From Pengzhenrongella sicca (GTDB taxonomy: Bacteria > Actinomycetota > Actinomycetes > Actinomycetales > Cellulomonadaceae): a DNA stretch of 64,000 bases. Positions within the stretch are counted from its first letter, which is position 1, and each line of letters opens with the position of its first letter. A model generated the notes under the pieces. That model was not told the DNA's origin. It ran no database searches and saw nothing but the letters and a program-made list of their open reading frames with translations. This document shows, one piece after another, positions 41,995-50,614 of the stretch. The stretch is from NCBI RefSeq assembly GCF_017569225.1, contig NZ_CP071868.1:124001-188000 (forward strand), read 5' to 3'. The position numbers were made by a program, and so were the translations under genes.

Positions 41995-42666
41995 CTACTC
42001 GGCGGGGGTGGGCGGCGTCGGGAGCGGGTCGGTGAGACGGGCGCCGTCGGCGCGGTGCAGCAGGCACAGGCCGGTGCGGTCGCCGTCGTCCCACGAGCGG
42101 CTGGTCGGCGCCCAGACGCTCGCGGCGAGCCCGGCTGCGACGTCGGCCTCGCTCAGCTGGCACGCGAGCGCGACCCGGCGGTCGGCGGCGGCCTGACCGG
42201 GCCAGAGGGCATCCGGCGCGAACGCGAACTGCGAGCTCACCTGCGCCTCGTGCGGGTCGGCGCACGGCACCACCCGCACGACGTCGATCGGACCGTCCGG
42301 CGGGAGCGTCTCGAGGCAGTTGCCCGTGACGAGGGCCACGGCGTGCGCGTCCCGGGGCGCCGGGACGTCGGCGGGCAGGGGGCGCGTCGCCATCGAGGTC
42401 GCCACGAGGACGACGACGACCGCGGCCTCGACGAGCGTCCACGCCGCGCCGACGGCGATCGCGGCGATCGCCAGCCCGCGCCCGCGGGTGCGCCGGCGGC
42501 CGATCCGCACGAGCGCGGCGACGCCGAGCCCGATCCCGACCAGGCCGAGCCCGACGACCCCGGTCACGAACGCCGCGACCGCGAGCGGCTCCCGGGCAGG
42601 CCGCGCCGGCTGCCAACCGGGCGCGTAGTACGGCTCGGACGGGCCCGCGAACGAGGGCTGGCCCAC
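41995..42666 (-). CDS. DUF4190 membrane protein with septum-formation-like C-terminal domain
   Basis: A 223-residue protein. Residues about 25-100 hold two membrane segments (LAVAAFVTGVVGLGLVGIGLGVAAL and a second one) typical of DUF4190. The extracytoplasmic C-terminal half carries GNCLETLPPDGPIDVVRVVPCADPHEAQV, the GxCxxxx...VPCxxPHxxEV pattern of the septum formation family. Two conserved cysteines could form a disulfide outside the cell. The stop is 3 bp from the convergent clpB stop. It follows a second DUF4190 gene by 2 bp. Confidence 0.72.
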   Translation of the reverse strand: MGQPSFAGPSEPYYAPGWQPARPAREPLAVAAFVTGVVGLGLVGIGLGVAALVRIGRRRTRGRGLAIAAIAVGAAWTLVEAAVVVVLVATSMATRPLPADVPAPRDAHAVALVTGNCLETLPPDGPIDVVRVVPCADPHEAQVSSQFAFAPDALWPGQAAADRRVALACQLSEADVAAGLAASVWAPTSRSWDDGDRTGLCLLHRADGARLTDPLPTPPTPAE

Positions 42667-42668
42667 GG

Positions 42669-43211
42669 CTACCAGCCGGCCGTGGCGAACATCACGGCCA
42701 CGAAGAGCCCGATCGCGCCGTACGCCGCAGTCAGCAGCGAGCCGATCGCGATGCCCGCGATGGCCAGGCTCTGGCCGCCGGTCACGTCGCGCTTGATCGC
42801 GCGCAGCGCCATGATGCCCAGCACGACGGCGACCGGCGCGGTGAGCGGGATGATCACCGCGACGACCCCCAGGACGAGCGACGCGATCGAGAGCCCGTTG
42901 GTGGGCTGCGTCGGCGCGTACGAGGTGGGGTAGGTACCGGTGCCGTAGGAGTAGCCGGGCTGTGGGTACGGGCCGGCCGCGGGCGGGGGGACCTGCGGTG
43001 CGAGATCATCGAGGCCCATCGGGACGCCGTACGGGTCGGCGCCGGCCTCCGCGCGACTGAACGGCTGCGGCTGACTGAACGGCTGCGGCTGCCCGAACTG
43101 CTGCGGCTGCCCGAACGGGAGGGGCGCGGCGAAGCCGCTCGCGACCGGCGAGGCGAACGGGTCCCGCTCGTTGTCGGACGGCGCGGGCAGCCAGTTCGGC
43201 GGGGTGCTCAT
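42669..43211 (-). CDS. DUF4190 membrane protein
   Basis: A 180-residue protein. The N-terminal 95 residues are Pro/Gln-rich with imperfect repeats (FGQPQQ, FGQPQP, FSQPQP, FSRAE). Two membrane segments follow (LSIASLVLGVVAVIIPLTAPVAVVLGI, and SLAIAGIAIGSLLTAAYGAIGLFVAVMF). The function is unknown. It is in one transcript with the next DUF4190 gene. Confidence 0.75.
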   Translation of the reverse strand: MSTPPNWLPAPSDNERDPFASPVASGFAAPLPFGQPQQFGQPQPFSQPQPFSRAEAGADPYGVPMGLDDLAPQVPPPAAGPYPQPGYSYGTGTYPTSYAPTQPTNGLSIASLVLGVVAVIIPLTAPVAVVLGIMALRAIKRDVTGGQSLAIAGIAIGSLLTAAYGAIGLFVAVMFATAGW

Positions 43212-43229
43212 GGCGATGAACTTAGCGGT

Positions 43230-43505
43230 TCATGCACGCGGTGATCTTCGCAAGCGTCGCCAGCCGAAGGCGAGCGCGGCGTAGACGAGCGCCACCCCGA
43301 GCAGGTAGGCCGTGCGTACCGGCCAGGGCTGATCGGGCCAGGCGATCGCCGCGCCGACCCCGGCGGCCGCGCCGAGCAGCCCGGGAACCCAGCCCGCGAC
43401 GCGCTGCCGCCACGTGCGCGGTGCGGGGTCCGTCCCGCGGTAGGCCGTCGGTTCCGCCGGCCGCGCGCGCGGCGGCCCGGCGGGGCGGGCTGGGCTCGCG
43501 TCCAC
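43230..43505 (-). CDS. Small two-helix membrane protein
   Basis: A 91-residue protein with a Pro/Arg-rich N-terminus, then two hydrophobic segments (WVPGLLGAAAGVGAAIAW and AYLLGVALVYAALAFGW) and a basic tail RRLRRSPRA. GTG at 43505 lies 8 bp after the xthA stop, suggesting coupling. It is not recognised as a named family. Confidence that it is coding rests on the membrane pattern and spacing. Confidence 0.55.
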   Translation of the reverse strand: MDASPARPAGPPRARPAEPTAYRGTDPAPRTWRQRVAGWVPGLLGAAAGVGAAIAWPDQPWPVRTAYLLGVALVYAALAFGWRRLRRSPRA

Positions 43506-43513
43506 GGGGGCGC

Positions 43514-44314
43514 TCAGTCCGCGAGGTCGACGATGACGGGCACGTGGTCGGACGCGCCCTTGCCCTTGCGCTCGTTCCGGTCGATCTCGACGCCCGTCGT
43601 GCGGGCCGCGAGGCTCGGGGACTCGTATGCGAAGTCGATCCGCATGCCCTCGTTCTTGGGGAACCGCAGCCGCTGGTAGTCCCAGTAGGTGTACTTCCGG
43701 TCCTCGGGGACGTGCACGCGCGTGACCTCGGTGTACCCGGCGCCCTCGAACGCCGCGAAGGCAGCGCGCTCGGGCGGCGTGATGTGGGTCTGGCCGGCAA
43801 AGAACTCGAGGTCCCACACGTCGGTGTCGCGCGGGGCGACGTTCCAGTCCCCGACGAGCGCGACCTGCGCCGCCGGGTCACCCGCGGGCGGGGCCAGCCA
43901 CTCTTGGGCGCGGTCCTTGAGCGCGGCCAGCCACGCGAGCTTGTACGCGTAGTGCGGGTCGTCGATCGCGCGTCCGTGCGGGACGTACAGGCTCCACACG
44001 CGCACCCCGGCGCACGTGGCTCCGATCGCGCGGGCCTCGACGACCGGCTCGACGCCGAACGTCGGCTGGCCCGCGAAGCCCTTCTCGACGTCGGCCAGGC
44101 CGGCGCGCGAGATGAGCGCGACGCCGTTCCACTGGTTCAGGCCGAAGGTCGCGACCTCGTAGCCGGCGGCCTCGAACCCCGCCCGCGGGAACTGCTCGTC
44201 GGTGCACTTGGTCTCCTGGAGCGCGAGCACGTCGGTGCCGCTGCGTTCGAGAAAGGCGAGCGCGCGGTCCGCTCGGGAGCGGATCGAGTTGATGTTCCAG
44301 GTGGCTAGCCGCAT
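43514..44314 (-). CDS. xthA: Exodeoxyribonuclease III
   Basis: A 266-residue endonuclease/exonuclease/phosphatase-fold DNA-repair enzyme (AP endonuclease and 3'-5' exonuclease). Signatures: MRLATWNINSIRSR with the metal-binding Asn, LALQETKC with the catalytic Glu, LVGDWNVAP, and the C-terminal KGASDHVPVIVDL with the catalytic His. ATG 44314 begins directly at the first strand. A TATCGT -10 at 44326-44321 is 6 bp upstream, so a leaderless mRNA is predicted. Divergent from the SDR gene. Confidence 0.93.
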   Translation of the reverse strand: MRLATWNINSIRSRADRALAFLERSGTDVLALQETKCTDEQFPRAGFEAAGYEVATFGLNQWNGVALISRAGLADVEKGFAGQPTFGVEPVVEARAIGATCAGVRVWSLYVPHGRAIDDPHYAYKLAWLAALKDRAQEWLAPPAGDPAAQVALVGDWNVAPRDTDVWDLEFFAGQTHITPPERAAFAAFEGAGYTEVTRVHVPEDRKYTYWDYQRLRFPKNEGMRIDFAYESPSLAARTTGVEIDRNERKGKGASDHVPVIVDLAD

Positions 44315-44355
44315 GCGGGCACGATATCCCGCAGACCCCGCCGTAGGCTGGCCCG
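44315..44355. promoter_or_regulatory. Compact divergent promoter pair, xthA / SDR gene
   Basis: Within 41 bp there are two opposed -10 elements: TATCGT (44326-44321, minus) and TAGGCT (44344-44349, plus). Each is 6 bp from its start codon. Both genes therefore appear to be transcribed from their first codon base or nearby. Confidence 0.6.
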
Positions 44356-45111
44356 ATGGCAACCGTATTGATCACAGGCGCCAGCGCGGGTCTCGGGCTT
44401 GAGTTCGCGTGGCAGCTCGCCACCGCCCGGCACGACTTGGTGCTGGTCTCGCGCAACACCGACCGCCTCGAGCGGCTCGCGTCCCAGCTGCACGCGGCCG
44501 CGGGTGTGCACGTCGAGGTCCTCACGGCCGACCTGTCGGTGCGCGCCGACGTCGAGCGCGTCGCCGCTCGGCTGCGCGCCACCGACGCGCCGATCTCGCT
44601 GCTCATCAACAACGCAGGCTTCGCGCTGCACCAGCCGATCGTGGGCGGCGACCCGGAGGTGCACGACCGGGCGCTCGAGGTCATGGTGCGCGCGGTCATG
44701 GTGCTCTCGAGCGCGGCCGCGGGCCAGATGACCGCCCGCGGGCGGGGCGCGATCCTCAACGTGGCGTCGGTCGCCGCGCTCTTCGCGTCCGGCGCGTACT
44801 CGGCGCACAAGGCCTGGGTCCGGTCGTTCACCGAGAGCCTCGCCGTCGAGCTCGCGGGCACCGGCGTGACCGCGACGGTCCTGTGCCCCGGCTTCGTGCA
44901 CACCGAGTTCCACGAGCGCGGCGAGATCGACATGACCTCGTTCCCGGAGATCGCGTGGCTCAACGCCGACTCCGTCGTGGCCGCGGCGCTCGCCGACGTC
45001 CGCCGCGGCACGGTCATCTCGACCCCGAGCCTGCGCTACCGGGCGGTCTCGGCCGTCATGCGGGTCCTGCCGCGCACGACGGTCCGCGCGATCGGCTCCT
45101 ACCGCCGCTAG
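44356..45111 (+). CDS. Short-chain dehydrogenase/reductase
   Basis: A 251-residue Rossmann-fold oxidoreductase. Cofactor motif TGASAGLG at residues 7-14, NNAGF at about 90, and the catalytic YSAHK pair after the Ser-containing strand NVASVAALFASGAYSAHK. An R-N-T after the second strand (LVSRNTDRLE) suggests NADP(H). It belongs to the DltE-like classical SDR group; the substrate is unknown. Predicted leaderless start. Confidence 0.85.
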   Translation: MATVLITGASAGLGLEFAWQLATARHDLVLVSRNTDRLERLASQLHAAAGVHVEVLTADLSVRADVERVAARLRATDAPISLLINNAGFALHQPIVGGDPEVHDRALEVMVRAVMVLSSAAAGQMTARGRGAILNVASVAALFASGAYSAHKAWVRSFTESLAVELAGTGVTATVLCPGFVHTEFHERGEIDMTSFPEIAWLNADSVVAAALADVRRGTVISTPSLRYRAVSAVMRVLPRTTVRAIGSYRR

Positions 45112-45117
45112 CAGCGC

Positions 45118-47025
45118 TCACGCGGAGGCGGGGGCGTAGCGCAGGCCGTGGCCCGCGGCGAAGGTCGGGTCCGGGGTGTCGGACGGGACGTCGGGGCGCG
45201 CGGCGCGGACCGCGGCCATCGAGCGGGGGAGCTGGAACGGCAGCCGGCCCTCGGGCGGCACGGCGCCGGTCAGGGCCGCCACGAGGGCCGGACCTGACGT
45301 GCCGTACGAGGCGACGATCGCGGTCGCGAGCCCGAGCAGCGGCGTGAGGATCGCGGGCCGGTCCAGCGTCACGTCGAGGACCACCGGCACGCGCGCGGCG
45401 AGCTCGCGAACCTGCGCGACGACGTCGGCGGGGAACTCGAGCGAGCCGGCGTGGAACCAGGACTCGAGGAACATGCTGTCGCGGTGCTCCCACGGCGCGA
45501 CCAGCCGCACGACGGCGACGTCGGCGTCCGCGACGTCGTCGACGACCTCGCCGAGGCCGGCCGCGTCCGCGGGGGAGAGCCCGATCGCGAGCACCCGCAG
45601 GCCCGGCGCCAGGGGGAGGATCGGCGTCCCCGCGAGCGCGCCGTTCGTCAGCGGGCCGTTCGTCAGCACGTCGTTCGTCAGCACGGTGACCGAGCGGCTC
45701 TGCGCGCGCAGCCCCGCGGCGACCAGGTCGGCGCGGCCGACGACGGCCGCCGCCGCGTCCTCGTCGACGTACGGATCGTCGAACAGCCCGAGCTCGAACT
45801 TGACCCGCAGCAGCCGCCGCACCGACGCGTCGAGCCGATCCTGCGTCACCGCGCCGTCCGCGACGAGGCCGAGCAGCAGGTCGGTGCACTCCTCGCCGCC
45901 GAACTGGTCGCAGCCCGCCGCCAGGATCTTCACCATCCGGGCGGGCGCGTCGAGGTGCTCGACGCCCCACGCGCGCGCCGCGAGGACCTGCCCGGTCGCG
46001 ACGACGTTGTCGTTGACGAGCTCCCAGTCGGTGACGACGACGCCGTCGTACCCGAGCTCCTCGCGCAGCAGGCCCGTGACGATCTGCCGGTTGTAGCCGA
46101 AGCCGACCGGCTCGATCGGCTCGCCGTCGAGCACGAGGCCGACGGGCATGCCGTAGTACGGCATCATCGCCGCGGTCCGGTGCGCGATCGCGACGCGGAA
46201 CGGCGCGAGGTGGTCCGCGAAGCGCCCGCCCGGGTAGACCTGCTCGCGCCCGTACGGGAAGTGCGCGTCCTCGCCGTCGGCCTGCGGGCCGCCGCCCGGG
46301 AAGTGCTTCGTCGTGCACGCGACCGACCCGGCGCCGAGGCGGCCGTCCGGCCCCTGGAAGCCGTCGAGGTAGGCGGCCGTGAAGGCGCTGGTCAGCGCCG
46401 AGTCTTCACCGAAGGTGCCGAGCTGGCGGGCCCAGCGCGGCTCGGTCGCGAGGTCGACGCACGGGTGCAGCGCGGCCCGGATCCCGACCGCGACGTACTC
46501 CTGCCGGGCGGCGTCGGCGAACTGCCGCACGGCGCCCGCGTCGCCGATCGCGGCGAGCCCGAGCGCGTCCGGCCACTGGGAGAAGTGCCCGGCGGCGAAC
46601 GACGCCCCGGAGTTCTCGTGGAACGCGTGCCGCGGGTCCGTCGAGACGGTCACCGGGATCCCGAGCGGCGTGTCCTCGGCGAGACGCTGCAGCGCGTTGT
46701 GCCAGCGCGCCGCCAGGCGGGGTTCGGGCAGCCGGTGCACGTTGAAGTGGGTGAGGCGCTTGGCCTGCACGACGGCGGTCGTCGGCGACTTGCTGATCGC
46801 ACCCAGGGCCTCGACGAGCGAGCCGTCGGGACCGGTCTCGATGACCGTCTGGAACATCAGGCCCGCCTTGTCGGCCGGCGTCATGCGGGCGAGCAGGTCC
46901 TCGACGCGGTCGGCGACGGGCACCCGGGGATCCTCGTACGGGTCGAGCGTGCCGTTGCCGTTCAGGTCGCGGAACACCGTGCCGTCGGGTGCGGTCAGCG
47001 TGGTGCGGGTCGTTGTCGTGGTCAT
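45118..47025 (-). CDS. Family 3 glycoside hydrolase (beta-glucosidase/exo-glycosidase type)
   Basis: A 635-residue GH3 enzyme with no signal peptide, thus probably cytoplasmic. The N-terminal (beta/alpha)8 domain (about residues 40-390) has the TKHFPGGGPQADGEDAH substrate loop and the nucleophile Asp333 in VVVTDWELVND. A second alpha/beta sandwich domain (about 420-630) follows. The start of the protein, FRDLNGNGTLDPYEDP, is common in bacterial GH3 enzymes. ATG 47025 (MTTTTT) is preferred; an in-frame GTG lies at 47040. It removes non-reducing terminal sugars from oligosaccharides; specificity unknown. Divergent from pyrE. Confidence 0.88.
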   Translation of the reverse strand: MTTTTTRTTLTAPDGTVFRDLNGNGTLDPYEDPRVPVADRVEDLLARMTPADKAGLMFQTVIETGPDGSLVEALGAISKSPTTAVVQAKRLTHFNVHRLPEPRLAARWHNALQRLAEDTPLGIPVTVSTDPRHAFHENSGASFAAGHFSQWPDALGLAAIGDAGAVRQFADAARQEYVAVGIRAALHPCVDLATEPRWARQLGTFGEDSALTSAFTAAYLDGFQGPDGRLGAGSVACTTKHFPGGGPQADGEDAHFPYGREQVYPGGRFADHLAPFRVAIAHRTAAMMPYYGMPVGLVLDGEPIEPVGFGYNRQIVTGLLREELGYDGVVVTDWELVNDNVVATGQVLAARAWGVEHLDAPARMVKILAAGCDQFGGEECTDLLLGLVADGAVTQDRLDASVRRLLRVKFELGLFDDPYVDEDAAAAVVGRADLVAAGLRAQSRSVTVLTNDVLTNGPLTNGALAGTPILPLAPGLRVLAIGLSPADAAGLGEVVDDVADADVAVVRLVAPWEHRDSMFLESWFHAGSLEFPADVVAQVRELAARVPVVLDVTLDRPAILTPLLGLATAIVASYGTSGPALVAALTGAVPPEGRLPFQLPRSMAAVRAARPDVPSDTPDPTFAAGHGLRYAPASA

Positions 47026-47063
47026 CGTCGAGGATCCCACGCGCAGGCCCGTAGCCTGGGACG

Positions 47064-47648
47064 GTGACCGGACTCGATGCCGACCTGATGTCTCCCACCC
47101 CGCGCGAACAGCTGCGCGACCTGATCACCGAGCTCGCGGTCGTCCGCGGCCGGGTGACCCTGTCGTCGGGCATCGAGGCCGACTACTACGTCGACCTGCG
47201 CCGCATCACGCTGCACCACCGCGCCGCGCCGCTCGTGGGCCACGTGCTGCTCGACCGCCTCGAGGAGGTCGGGCTCGGCATCGGCGAGGTCGACGCCGTC
47301 GGCGGGCTCACGCTCGGCGCCGACCCGGTCGCCGCCGCGCTGCTGCACGCGGCCGCGTCGCGCGGGCAGGACCTCGACGCGTTCGTGGTGCGCAAGGAGG
47401 CCAAGGCGCACGGCATGCAGCGCCGAATCGAGGGGCCTGAGATCGCCGGCCGCCGCGTGGTCGTGCTCGAGGACACCTCGACGACCGGCTCGTCGCCCAT
47501 CGCGGCGGTCGAGGCGGCACGCGAGGCGGGGGCCGACGTCGTCGGCGTCGCCGTGATCGTCGACCGCGCGACCGGCGCCCGCGAGCGCATCGAGGCCCTC
47601 GGCGTGCCGTACCACTACCTCTACGACCTCGCGGACCTCGGTCTGTAG
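47064..47648 (+). CDS. pyrE: Orotate phosphoribosyltransferase
   Basis: A 194-residue type I PRTase that makes orotidine 5'-phosphate from orotate and PRPP in pyrimidine synthesis. The PRPP-binding motif is RVVVLEDTSTTGSS near residue 130. FVVRKEAKAHGMQRRIEG is the catalytic flexible loop with its lysines, and SSGIEADYYVDLR is the N-terminal OPRT signature. GTG 47064 is supported by a TAGCCT -10 (47052-47057) 6 bp upstream, predicting a leaderless mRNA; ATG 47088 is an alternative. Confidence 0.93.
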   Translation: MTGLDADLMSPTPREQLRDLITELAVVRGRVTLSSGIEADYYVDLRRITLHHRAAPLVGHVLLDRLEEVGLGIGEVDAVGGLTLGADPVAAALLHAAASRGQDLDAFVVRKEAKAHGMQRRIEGPEIAGRRVVVLEDTSTTGSSPIAAVEAAREAGADVVGVAVIVDRATGARERIEALGVPYHYLYDLADLGL

Positions 47649-47656
47649 GCGAGAAC

Positions 47657-48376
47657 GTGCCGCAGCTGCTCATGGACGGCGTCGCGCTGTTGGTCGGGGT
47701 CGTGTTCGTGGCGCTGATCGCGGCCGCCGTCGCGGCGATCGTCATCTCGGGCCGTCGGCAGAAGGCTCGGCTGCTTGCCTGGACGGCCCAGACCGGCTGG
47801 AGCCTGCGGGCCAGCGCCCCGGAGCTCACCGAGCGCTGGACAGGGGAGCCGTTCGGCATCGGCAGCGGCCGCCGGGCGACCAACGTGCTGACGGGTACCT
47901 GGCAGGGCCGCCCGGCCATGGCGATGCAGTACATGTACACGACGCGCAGCGGCAAGCAGACCACCCGGCACATCCGTGAGGTGGTCGTTCTCACGCTCCC
48001 CGCGTTCCTGCCGACGCTGGAGCTCAGGCCGGAGGACCTGGGCACCCGGCTCGTGAAGGCCTTCGGCGGCCAGGACATCGAGTTCGAGTCGGAGGACTTC
48101 AACCGCGCGTGGCGCGTGACGTCGCGCTCGCCGAAGTTCGCCCACGACGTCGTGCATCCGCAGCTCATGGAGCGCCTGCTCCGCCCGGGCGCGGAGGCAA
48201 ACCTGCGCATCGAGGGCCTCGACATCCTCACCTGGCGCACCGGCCGGCTGGACGTCGATCGCCTCGCCACCCGGCTCGGCCTCCTGGGCGCCGTGGTCGG
48301 GACGATCCCGCGCTTCGTCTGGCTGGACCACGGCTACGATCCGATGACGTCGACAAGCCCCGAGGGGGAGAAGTGA
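47657..48376 (+). CDS. Membrane-anchored protein of unknown function
   Basis: A 239-residue protein with one N-terminal membrane helix ([21 protein letters not shown], residues about 9-30) and a soluble domain of about 200 residues with alternating strands ([29 protein letters not shown]). Its layout is reminiscent of DUF3137-like proteins, but I do not recognise it firmly. GTG 47657 lies 8 bp after pyrE; ATG 47672 is possible. The stop overlaps the lemA start (GTGA), implying a joint function with LemA. Confidence 0.65.
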   Translation: MPQLLMDGVALLVGVVFVALIAAAVAAIVISGRRQKARLLAWTAQTGWSLRASAPELTERWTGEPFGIGSGRRATNVLTGTWQGRPAMAMQYMYTTRSGKQTTRHIREVVVLTLPAFLPTLELRPEDLGTRLVKAFGGQDIEFESEDFNRAWRVTSRSPKFAHDVVHPQLMERLLRPGAEANLRIEGLDILTWRTGRLDVDRLATRLGLLGAVVGTIPRFVWLDHGYDPMTSTSPEGEK

Positions 48377-48969
48377 CCGCAGGAACCATCGCGTTGCTCG
48401 TGATCGTGGCGCTCGTCGTGATCGCCGGGTTCTGGGCGATCGGCGCCTACAACGGCTTCGTCCGGCTGCGCAACCTCGTGCAGGAAGCCTGGCGGCAGAT
48501 CGACGTCGAGCTGCACCGCCGGCACGACCTCATCCCGAACCTCGTCGAGACGGTCAAGGGCTACGCGGCGCACGAGCGCGGCGTCTTCGACGAGGTCACC
48601 CGCGCGCGGGCCGCCGCCACGGGCGCCGGCTCGAGCCCCGCGGCGCAGGCGCAGCAGGAGAACGCGCTGACCCAGGCGCTCGGGCACCTGTTTGCCGTCG
48701 CGGAGAACTACCCCGTGCTGCGCGCGAGCGAGAACTTCCAGCAGCTCCAGGCCGAGCTCACCAACACCGAGGACCGGATCGCCGCGGGGCGCAGGTTCTA
48801 CAACGCGAACGTGCGGATGCTGAACACGAAGGTCGAGTCGTTCCCGTCCAACGTCATCGCGGGGGCGTTCCACTTCGCGCGCGCGGAGTACTTCGAGATC
48901 GAGGACCCGGCCGTGCGCGCCGTCCCGACCGTCGAGTTCGGCACGGGGACGCCGACCGACACGCCCTGA
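48373..48969 (+). CDS. LemA-family protein
   Basis: A 198-residue membrane protein. One N-terminal helix ([20 protein letters not shown]) is followed by a cytoplasm- or periplasm-facing helical bundle with the LemA core: [40 protein letters not shown], then [25 protein letters not shown]. The function of LemA is not well defined. GTG at 48373 overlaps the upstream stop, with GGGGGAG as ribosome site. Convergent with the HAD-IIA gene. Confidence 0.9.
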   Translation: MTAGTIALLVIVALVVIAGFWAIGAYNGFVRLRNLVQEAWRQIDVELHRRHDLIPNLVETVKGYAAHERGVFDEVTRARAAATGAGSSPAAQAQQENALTQALGHLFAVAENYPVLRASENFQQLQAELTNTEDRIAAGRRFYNANVRMLNTKVESFPSNVIAGAFHFARAEYFEIEDPAVRAVPTVEFGTGTPTDTP

Positions 48970-49007
48970 CCGCGGCGGCTCGACCTGCGCGGGTCCCGCT
49001 CGACCCG

Positions 49008-49790
49008 CTAGACCCGCTCGACCCGCGCGACCAGGTCGGCGATCGAGTCGACGACGTGGTTGGGGCGGAACGGGTACCGGCCGACGTCCTCGGCCTTGGT
49101 CGAGCCCGTCAGCACCAGGAACGTCGCCAGGCCCGCCTCGATGCCGGCGACGATGTCGGTGTCCATCCGGTCGCCGACCATCGCGGTGTGCTCGGAGTGC
49201 GCGTCGATGCGGTTCAGGGCCGACCGGAACATCATCGGGTTCGGCTTGCCCACGAAGTACGGGTCGCGCCCGGTGGCGCGGGTGATCAGTGCGGCCACCG
49301 CGCCCGTCGCGGGCAGGTCGCCCTCCTTGCTCGGGCCGGTCGCGTCTGGGTTCGTCGCGATGAACCGCGCCCCGCCCTGGATCAGCCGGATCGCCTTCGT
49401 GATCGACTCGAACGAGTAGGTGCGCGTCTCGCCGAGCACGACGTAGTCGGGGTCGGAGTCGGTCATCGTGTACCCGACCTCGTACAGCGCGGTCGTCAGG
49501 CCCGCCTCGCCGATGACGTACGCCGAGCCGCCGGGCACCTGGTCGTCCAGGAACTGGGCGGTCGCGAGCGCCGACGTCCACAGCGAGGCCTCGGGCACGT
49601 CGATTCCGGAGATCAGCAGGCGGGCGCGCAGGTCGCGCGGCGTGAAGATCGAGTTGTTGGTCAGGACCAGGAACGGGATCCCCTTGTCCCGCAGGGCCGT
49701 GACGAAGTCCGTCGCGCCCGGGATCGCGTGCCCCTCGTGCACGAGCACGCCGTCCATGTCGGACAGCCAGCTGCGGATCTCGCGCGTCAT
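49008..49790 (-). CDS. HAD-IIA family phosphatase (NagD/PgpA-like)
   Basis: A 260-residue cytoplasmic hydrolase. Motif I is LSDMDGVLVHEG, motif II is LTNNS in FLVLTNNSIFTPRDL, and a C2A cap is in the middle. Motif III is the lysine of FVGKPNPMMF, and motif IV is MVGDRMDTDIVAGIEAG. It dephosphorylates sugar phosphates or nucleotides. Its ATG overlaps the DedA stop, so the two form an operon. Confidence 0.88.
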   Translation of the reverse strand: MTREIRSWLSDMDGVLVHEGHAIPGATDFVTALRDKGIPFLVLTNNSIFTPRDLRARLLISGIDVPEASLWTSALATAQFLDDQVPGGSAYVIGEAGLTTALYEVGYTMTDSDPDYVVLGETRTYSFESITKAIRLIQGGARFIATNPDATGPSKEGDLPATGAVAALITRATGRDPYFVGKPNPMMFRSALNRIDAHSEHTAMVGDRMDTDIVAGIEAGLATFLVLTGSTKAEDVGRYPFRPNHVVDSIADLVARVERV

Positions 49791-50536
49791 CGCGCGGCGT
49801 CCTTCGGCTCGGTCGTCGGTGTCTGCGTCCCGGTGCCGGCGTCGGTGCTGCCGCTCTCAGCAGCGCTGCCGCCGCTGCGCCGCGCGCGCAGCAGCTCGAA
49901 CGCGACCGGGACGACGGACAGGCCCACGATCCCGATCAGGATGATCTCGATGTTGTCCTTGACGAAGACGACGTTGCCGAGGAAGTACCCCAGCACGGTG
50001 ACCCCGACGCCCCACAGCAACGCGCCGATCACGTTGAACGAGACGAAGTGCCGGTAGTGCATCTTGCCGACCCCGGCGGTCACCGGCGCGAACGTCCGCA
50101 CGAAGGGGACGAACCTCGCGATGATGATCGTGCGGCCGCCGTACTTCTCGAAGTACGCGTTCGTCTGGTCGATGTACTGCTGCTTGAAGATCCGCGAGTT
50201 CGGCCGGTCGAACAGTCGCGGCCCCACGGTGCGCCCGATGACGTACGCCACCTGGTCGCCCAGGAACGCGGCGAGGAAGATCAGCAGGCACAGCAGCCAG
50301 AGCGGGAAGTCCAGCTCGTCCTGTGCCACGAGGAGCCCGGCGGTGAACAGCAGCGAGTCGCCGGGCAGGAACGGGAACAGCAGCCCCGTCTCGATGAACA
50401 CGACGATCACGATGCCGACGAGTGCGTAGGCGCCGAACGAACTGATCAGGCTCTCGGCGTTCATCCAGTCGGGCCCGAGCGCGTGCAGGGGACCGGTGGC
50501 GGGCAGGGAGGCCGCGAGGGCCGTCAGATCGAGCAC
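49787..50536 (-). CDS. DedA-family membrane protein
   Basis: A 249-residue integral membrane protein. Family features: ETGLLFPFLPGDSLLFTAG, FLGDQVAYVIGRTVG, then FFEKYG-type YFEKYGGRTIIIARFVPFVRTFAPVTAGVGKM. The latter contains the conserved Arg-rich membrane-re-entrant motif of DedA lipid scramblases/undecaprenyl-phosphate flippases. The C-terminal 35 residues are a Ser/Gly/Thr-rich tail. GTG start at 50536; TACCCT at 50549-50544 is 7 bp upstream, predicting leaderless transcription. Confidence 0.9.
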   Translation of the reverse strand: MLDLTALAASLPATGPLHALGPDWMNAESLISSFGAYALVGIVIVVFIETGLLFPFLPGDSLLFTAGLLVAQDELDFPLWLLCLLIFLAAFLGDQVAYVIGRTVGPRLFDRPNSRIFKQQYIDQTNAYFEKYGGRTIIIARFVPFVRTFAPVTAGVGKMHYRHFVSFNVIGALLWGVGVTVLGYFLGNVVFVKDNIEIILIGIVGLSVVPVAFELLRARRSGGSAAESGSTDAGTGTQTPTTEPKDAAR

Positions 50537-50614
50537 GCGACCCAGGGTACGGTGCCGACCGGGCGTGCGGTGTGCGCGTGCGGGGGATTGTCTGTGAACG
50601 CCGGGAGGGCGTCG